A stretch of DNA of 64,000 nucleotides. Origin: Papio anubis. Its lineage: Eukaryota > Chordata > Mammalia > Primates > Cercopithecidae. Below the pieces are notes generated by a model, which was not told the DNA's origin, did not search any database, and saw only the letters and a program-made list of their open reading frames with translations. The stretch spans positions 81,595,647 through 81,659,646 of the forward strand of contig NC_044989.1 in NCBI RefSeq assembly GCF_008728515.1. Direction: 5' to 3'. Below, one piece after another: positions 57,235-64,000 of this stretch (position 1 is the stretch's first letter; each line of letters opens with the position of its first letter). The position numbers and the translations under genes are program-made.

Positions 57235-60200
57235 AAAATATATTTAATTTTAATTTTATGGAGTACATAGGATGTTTTAATACAAGTATGGAATGTGAAA
57301 TAATCACGTCGTGACAAATGGAGTATCTACCCCCTCAAGCATTTATCTGTTGTGTTACAAACAATCCAGTTACACTCTTTTAGTTATTTTAAAATGTACA
57401 ATTAAGATATTGTTGACTATAGTCACCCTATTGTGCTATCAAATAGTAGGACTTGTTTATTGTCTCTATTTATTGTAACCATTAAGTATCCCCCACCTCC
57501 CCTCCAGCCCCACACTACCCTTTTCAGCCTCTAGTAATTATCCTTCTACTCTCTATGTCCATGAGTTCTATTGTTTTGATTTTTAGATCCAACACATAAG
57601 TGAGAACATGCAATGTTTGTCTTTCTGTCCTCGCTTATTTCAATGAACGTAATGATCCCCACTTCCATCCATGTTGCTGGTAATAACAAGATCTCATTCT
57701 TTTTTATGGTGGAATAGTACTCTTCTGTGTGTGTGTAACACATTGTCTTTATCCATTCGTCTGTTGATGGATATTTACATTTCTTCCAAATCTTAGCTAT
57801 TGTGAACAGTGATGCAACAAACATGGGAGTGCAGATATCTCTCTGATATACTGATTTCTTTTCTTTTGGATATACTGATTTCCTTCTATTGGGGTATATA
57901 CCCAGGACTGGGATTGCTGGATCATGTAGTAGCTCTATTTTTATTTTTTTGAGGAATCACCAAACTGTTCTCTGTGGTGGTTGTACTAATTTACATTCCC
58001 ACCAACAGTGTAAGAGAGTTCCCCTTTCTTCACATTTTCACCAATATTTGTCCTTGCCTCTTTTGAGGATATAAATGGTTTTATAATTGCTTTTAGTTAT
58101 TGTATTTTATATCTGATCAGTGTTGTCTGAAAATTGTACAGAAAAAGGTAGTTCTGATTTAAAAAGAATTACATTTACTCTAGCAATTTGGGAATTATTG
58201 CCTTTTAACAATAACAAGTCTTTCAATCTGTGAACATTAAATAAATTTTTGTTTATTTGGTTTTCCTTAATTTTTTCAATCATATTTTACACTTTTCAAT
58301 GTACAAATTTTACACATCTTATGTTAAATTTATCCCTACATAGTTTACTTTTTTGATACTATTGCAAATATAATTGTTTTATTCATTTCATTTTCAGATT
58401 GTTCATTGCCAGAATGTAGAAATACAAATGATATTTGTATATTGATCTTACAACTTGTGACCTTCCTGAATGCACTTATAAGCTCTAGTATTTTTATGAA
58501 TTCCTTACTATTTTCTATGCATATGATTGTGTTATCTGCACATAGTAATTTTTATTTCTTTCTTTGCAACCTGGATATTTTGAATTTTTCTGTTGCCTAA
58601 TTTTGCTAGTTTTAATTTCTACTACAATATAATATTAAGTAGAATTGATGACAGTAGATATCATCACCTTATTTCTAAATTTACTTAGTGTGATGTTAAA
58701 CTGTAGAGTTTTTAAAATTATATTTTAGACACCCTTCATTGGATCGATACATTTTCTTCTAGTTTGTTGAGTTTTTAAAAATGATGAAACAATGTTGAAT
58801 TTTGTCAAGTTTTTTTTCCAGTTTTTATTGGGATGATCGTGTGCTTTTTTTCTTTTCTTCTATTAATATGGGGTATTACACTGGTTTATTTTTTATTTAT
58901 TGAACCAACCTTGCATTCGTAGAATAATTTCACTTACTCATGATGTGTAATTTTCTTTATGTTATTAGATTCAGTTTGCTAGTATTTACTTGAGGATTTA
59001 TGAAACTCTATTCATAAGGGACACTAGTTTACAGAGTTTTAAAAATACGTTTTCATGGTTTTTGAATTGCAGTACTACTGGCCTTATCAAATGAATTCAA
59101 AAGCGGTTCCTCCTCTTCTTGTTTTTGGAAAAGTTTGAACGTATTGGTGTTTATTAAAACCTCGGGACTACATGTCTTCAGTAGTGTGGTCCTGAGATTT
59201 TCTTGGTGAGAAGTTTTTTGATTGCTAATTCAATAGTGGTGATTCTATTTCAACTTTCTGGGTTTTTTCTTGAGAAAGTTTCGCTGGTCTGTGTCTAGGA
59301 ATTTTCCAATTTTATCTGAGTTATCTAATTTGTTAACATATAATTGCTCATGGTGTTTTCACAAAATCTTTTTGTTTTTGTAAATTTTGTAGAAATGACT
59401 TATTCTTCATGTTTTATTTAGTAATTTAATTCTTCTCTCTTTCTTGTTCAGTCTACATAGTGGTTTGTCAATACTGTTGATTTTTTCAAAAAACTGTCTT
59501 TTGATTTTGTTAATTTCCTGTACTGTTTTTATTTTTATTTCATTTAATCACTGAAACTTTTATTATTTTCTTCCTTAGCCTGCTTTAAAAATTTTTAATA
59601 TAGCTATTTGCAGCTATAGGTTTCTCTTTGTGCATGTCTTCAGATTTATTTCACTTATTTCAATATACTAGAGGAATGGGTGTTTATACTTGTTATGTTT
59701 TCCAGGTAATTGGACTCCTACCATTCTTTGTTGCTACTATTTTTGTCTAAATTTTATTTTGTGTAACATTCCTATAGTAATCCCAGTTCTCTTTTGATTA
59801 TTGTTCACGTGATATATCTTTTTTCATCCTTTTACTTCCAATATATTTACATCATTAAATAAGAAGTGTTTGATTTTATAGATAATACAGTTGAATAGTT
59901 TTTTTTAAAATCCATTCTGTCAATCTCCATTTAAACTGGAGAGCTTAATTCATTTAAATTTAATGTAATTACTGCTAAGGTAAGGCTTACATCTGCCATT
60001 TGCTATTTCTTTTCTATATATCTTGTATCTTCTTTGTTTCTCAATTTCTCCATTATTGCATTCTTTTGTGTTAAATAGATATTTTATAGTGTCTCATTTT
60101 AATATCCTTCTAATTTCTTTATATAACTATAAGTTATTTTTCTTAATGGTGGCTCTGAGGACTACTTTTGACATTATAACTCATAATAACCTAGTTGGAT

Positions 60201-60400
60201 TAATACCAACCTAATTTCAATATTATGCAAAATATTCTTCTCTATAGCTCCTTTACTCCTTCTCATAATTTTGCACTTATTGTCATACAGACTATTTCTA
60301 TATACATTGTGTGTTTATCAGCTTAGATTTAGATTTATTGCATTATACAGTTATCTTTACAATCAGATAGGAAAAAAATAGGAATTACAAATAAACCTTT
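57235..60400 (-). mobile_element. L1MA/L1M sequence, reverse
   Basis: The reversed L1 3' UTR and ORF2 end are clear from 57235 to about 58090 (cacataagtgagaacatgca, then tatacccaggactgggattg). From about 58130 to 60400 the text continues as reversed ORF2 of an older, more diverged L1 (for example ttgaaccaaccttgcattcg near 58900). There may be two elements joined near 58100. Confidence 0.82.
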
Positions 60401-61620
60401 AAACCTTAGCTAGTCAGCTAAGCCTCAACTGTTATCCAACACACAAGGCAGTCATTAAATTAATTATTTGCCTTTAATTATTTTCAGCAGTCCCTGTGGA
60501 AAAGTCATTGAAAGATCTTCAACTCAAGCCCAACATGGGCAGAATAGCAAGTGCTGCTCTCCATGTTAAACAATGACAATTCTTTGGTAACAGACTTTGA
60601 AAGTTCTCTAGTTATGTCCTGTTTGCTATAATCTGCTCCTTTCAGTAGTTGAGATGCTATATGCTTTTATTGTAAAGATGACTTTTTTTAATGCTATCAC
60701 AAAGCTGAAGAGTGGGGCATAAGAGTAGGGAAAGTAAAAACTCCATAAAGCCCCCTGTTCTTACTGAGGTTCAGCTGTTTTCCCCAAGAAAATGCTCTCT
60801 GGATTGCTGCATGCTTTAGTTAATTTCCCAAGTCAGAAAGAGTTGCTTCTGACAATTTTTGTTATTTTTCTCATTACTCTTTTAAAGGTGAATATTGTGG
60901 GAAGTCAGTGCTTTTCTGTTTCACTCATGTTACCCCTGCAATAAATCTTGATCATGATCTTACCAGGCTGTCCTTGAGCCCCAGTGATAAATTATGGTGT
61001 TCAGGATCACCACTTATACCTTAATTCAACCAGTGCCTCTCACTTTTTCTGATATTCTACATATTACCTCCATGGTTACCTTCTCAAGTCTCAAGTCTCT
61101 GTTGATTCACTTAAGCCCCATTCTTCCCTGTGGTAGCAAAGAAAGTTCATTGTCACCTTTAATTTTGGATATCTGGAAAGAAATGTTCCTTGGCTCAAAT
61201 TGTTACAAATCTTAGTAGTTCAGTTCTTTCTGCTTTCACACTTGCAGTCTTCCTCCCAAGAGTTTAGGTCAGCAATTAACATACCAGATTCTTTCTCTTG
61301 GAAGAAGCCCCTGTTGTTATTTCTGCTAAATGTCTTCTGCCAGAATCACTTTAGTCCTTTAGATATAATAATACTATTGAACATCACAAGCAAGATTTTA
61401 GAGTTCTCAATATAGCCTTTACTCAAGAGGTTACTCTAAGACTGCAAAATATTTTTAGATAAACTTACTAGCTTGGAGAAGGAAATTAGGCTATTCTTCC
61501 TAGAAGCATATGTGAACTAAAATACTTGAATATATAAAACTGAAAGACTGCCCTGGAATCTTTCCAGCTAAAGCTTCAGGTCTTTGAGTAACTCCTAAAT
61601 TATTTTACATATGGCATATT
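60401..61620. other. Unassigned, possibly old L1-derived
   Basis: No gene recognised. The part at 60740-60880 (catgctttagttaatttccc) has an old-L1 flavour, but I cannot place it. Frames at 60994-61215 and 61200-61415 have no recognisable domain. Confidence 0.4.
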
Positions 61621-61624
61621 TATA

Positions 61625-62760
61625 TAACAGAATATTGTGAGACAGTTAAGGTTGATGTGCCTTAAAGATTATTTGCAATTTGGAAACAAAATGAAGTCAG
61701 AACAAGTCAAATCAGGACTGTAAGGACTGTAAGATGCCTAATTATTTCCCACCAAAATTGCCCTTTTTTGATTGGAATAATCAGCAGGAGCTTTGCTGTG
61801 GTGGAGAAGGGCTCTCTGGTGAAGTTCTCTGGGTGTTTTTCTGCTAAAGCTTTGGTTACCTTTCTCAAAACACTCTAAAAAATCACAGATGTCATCATTT
61901 CAAAGCCATCCAGAAAGTTGGCAAGCAAAATGCCTTGAGCATTTCAAAAAAAAACTGTTGCCGTGGCCTTTGTTCTTGATAGGTCCACTTTTGGTTTGAC
62001 TGGACCACTTCCAACTCTTGGTAGCCATCACTTTGATTATGCTTTGTCTTCAGGATCATACTGGTAAAGCCATGTTTCATTTTCTGTTAAAATTTTTCAA
62101 GAAACAAAAAAGCTTCAATGTCTCAAAATCGCTTGTTTAAAATTTCCACTGAAAGCTCCACTCTTGTCTGCAGCTGATCTGGGTGCAATGGTTGTCAAAC
62201 ACATCAAGTTGAAAGTTTGCTCAACACTAATTTTTCAGTCAGAATTGTGTAAGCTGAACCATTTGAGATGTCTATGGTGTTGTCTATAATTTCTGTTGTT
62301 AATCATCTGTCCTCTTTAATCAGGATACAAACAGGATGATTTTTTTCCTTGCAAATTGATGTAGATGGCCTGCCACTGTCGGCTTCATTTTCAGTATTCT
62401 CTTTTCCCTTCTCAAAATAAGTTATCCATTTGTAAACTGCTGATTTATTTTGGTGCATTGTCCTAATAAACTTTTTTTAAAGTATCAATGATTTCACCAT
62501 TCTTCCACCCAAGCTTCCCCATAAATTTAATGTTTGTTCTTGTTTCAATTGTATCAGAATTCATGTTAGCCTGATAGAGGTTTTTGTCAAACTGCTGTCT
62601 TATTTTTCTTATTGCCTCAAACTAGATGCTGTTTAGGCATATCTTAACAAATTAGTACAAGTTTATTTTGCTGCAATTTTTTTTTTGAAATGCATGCATA
62701 GTTTTTTATGATATGCATTTTTTTATGAACCCGTATGCCTTCATTTTTACATACTGAATG
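61625..62760 (-). mobile_element. Dead mariner transposon (Hsmar2-like), transposase relic
   Basis: On the minus strand, mariner transposase pieces appear in order: a start near 62565, then GRPSTSI near 62370, TIDISNGSAYTILTEKL near 62270, DQLQTRVELSVEILNK near 62170, and ETWLYQYDPEDKA near 62060. The DNA-binding half comes first and the catalytic half follows. The first catalytic Asp position (usually in a TGDETW-type motif) reads TENETW, an Asn. The second catalytic motif (usually HHDNAPAHS) is degraded at about 61800. Several frameshifts and stops; not active. Subfamily name is from memory. Confidence 0.85.
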
Positions 62761-63515
62761 CTGGAAGTGATGCTCTGTGACTTCTGAAACTAGGGCATAT
62801 GACTCTTATGCATTCCCACTCTGTCCATTGGGGATGTTTACTCTTGGAATTCAGCCATTGTGGATAAGAAAGTTCAGTCTATGAAAAGGCTGACATAGAG
62901 AGGAACCAATGTCCTGGCCCACAGACTTGGTGAGTTCCCACCTGGCAACCAGCATTAACATACCCATCATGTGAGGCAGCCGTTTGACAGTGGGTCCCAG
63001 GCCATAGCTGAATAGCAAAATATATACATGTTTATATACTTATGTAGAGTTTTGGTCAAATTGAAGATATATGAGTAAAATAATTATTTTTATTTAAAGA
63101 GACTCATATTTGCAGTTGTTTGTTACACAACAATAAATTACCTGGGTTTTTGGTACCTGGAAGAAGGGAGTTACTATGGAAAAACAAAAAGGCAAGACAT
63201 GTTTGCATTAACTTTGGAACAAGACAGAAGAAAGCTGGGAAAGGCTTTTAGAACACTGTTAGTGAAATCATGAAGGTCCTTGAGGAGAATATTAGTGAAA
63301 GCTTAAAAAAAGTGAGGAAAAAATATTTTTATAGCTACAGAAAAAGAGATCCTTGCTATGTATCATGAAACTTTGGCAATCCTCTTCCCTGTAGTAATGT
63401 GGAAAATGCAAAATATATTATTCAAGCTACATTATCAAGTTATTTTAAAAAAACATTAAGTCAAACTGTTGAAAGAACCATCTGGCTTCTTTATTTTTAC
63501 CTGTAAGAAGAAGAT
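62761..63515. other. Unassigned intergenic sequence
   Basis: No gene or named element seen. Confidence 0.5.
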
Positions 63516-63800
63516 GGGCCAGGCATGGTGCTTCATACCTGTAATCCCAGTACTTTGGTGGGGCTGAAGTTAGAGGATCACATCAACTCAGGATTTCAAA
63601 ACCAGCCTGGGTAACAAAGAGAGACTTCATCTCTACAGAAAAAAAAAAAAAAAATTAATAGCCAGGCATTGTACCTGTAGTCCTAGCTACTAGGGAGTCT
63701 GAGGTGGGAGGATCACTTGAACTGAGCAGGTCAAGGCTGCAGTGATCCCTGAGAGTGCCACTGCATTCCAGCCTGGGTAACAGAGTGAAACCTTGTATAA
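63516..63800 (+). mobile_element. Old Alu (AluJ type), forward
   Basis: A complete but diverged Alu (ccaggcatggtgcttcatac to gtaacagagtgaaaccttg), with the mid-A run at about 63640-63654. The high divergence suits AluJ. Confidence 0.92.
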
Positions 63801-63819
63801 AAAAGAAAGAAACAAAGGA

Positions 63820-63894
<75 letters not shown>

Positions 63895-64000
63895 AGGAGA
63901 AGTCAAAGCAGCAGCAGCAGCAGCAGCAGCAGAAGAAGAAGAAGAAGAGAAAAAGGAGAGGAAGAAGAAGAAGAGAAAAGAGAAGAAGAAAAGAAGGAGA
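63801..64000. repeat. Composite purine-rich microsatellite, cut by window end
   Basis: Consecutive blocks are (GA)n at 63820-63853, (GAAA)n at 63854-63895, an (AGC)n run of eight to nine units at about 63909-63933, and (AAG)n and G/A-rich sequence to the window end. It has grown from the Alu tail. Confidence 0.95.

Overview
This window is intergenic primate DNA with no intact protein-coding gene. Nearly every feature that can be assigned is a transposable element, a retrocopy or a simple repeat. The repeats are primate ones: Alu, L1PA-type L1, MADE1, Tigger-type elements, MaLR LTRs, MIR, MER20 and MER5A. The young Alu at 52688-52986 carries four substitutions that I associate with the AluYRa group of Old World monkeys. 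The best guess is therefore a cercopithecid genome such as macaque or baboon rather than human (inference from one Alu plus general knowledge).

Layout. 0-13 kb: old L1M pieces, MER20, L2/MIR and three MaLR/MLT1 LTRs, with two short local inverted duplications (about 158 bp and 56 bp). 13.5-14.3 kb: a GC-rich LTR-like block. 14.58-16.64 kb: a 2-kb segment bounded by a perfect 17-bp direct repeat and ending in AATAAA plus poly-A, which looks like a retrotransposed transcript of unknown origin. 17-30 kb: two Tigger-type DNA transposons, three Alus, half a MADE1, two neighbouring reverse LTRs and microsatellites. 30.94-39.11 kb: a long, 5'-truncated processed pseudogene of ANKRD11 on the minus strand, with 3' UTR, stop codon and poly-A signal recognisable. 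It is broken by frameshifts and stops, has an internal 87-bp tandem duplication, and is interrupted by an Alu. 43.7-50.05 kb: a near-full-length but dead L1 on the plus strand that split an older MER5A. 52.7 kb: the AluYRa-like element. 54-60.4 kb: minus-strand L1M/L1MA pieces, one split by a solo MST-type LTR with a 5-bp target duplication. 61.6-62.8 kb: a dead mariner transposase. 63.5-64 kb: an old Alu whose tail has grown into a composite purine-rich microsatellite running off the window.

There is no working set of genes here. The value of the window is as a record of nested insertions and of short template-switch-like rearrangements. I found no convincing sign of a new biological system. 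The most unusual observations are the local inverted duplication carrying an 18-bp target-site-like repeat (2.8/4.2 kb) and the unidentified 2-kb retroinsertion. Repeat family names and edges come from reading and memory, not from a database search, so edges are usually good to about 10-30 bp unless a target duplication is given.
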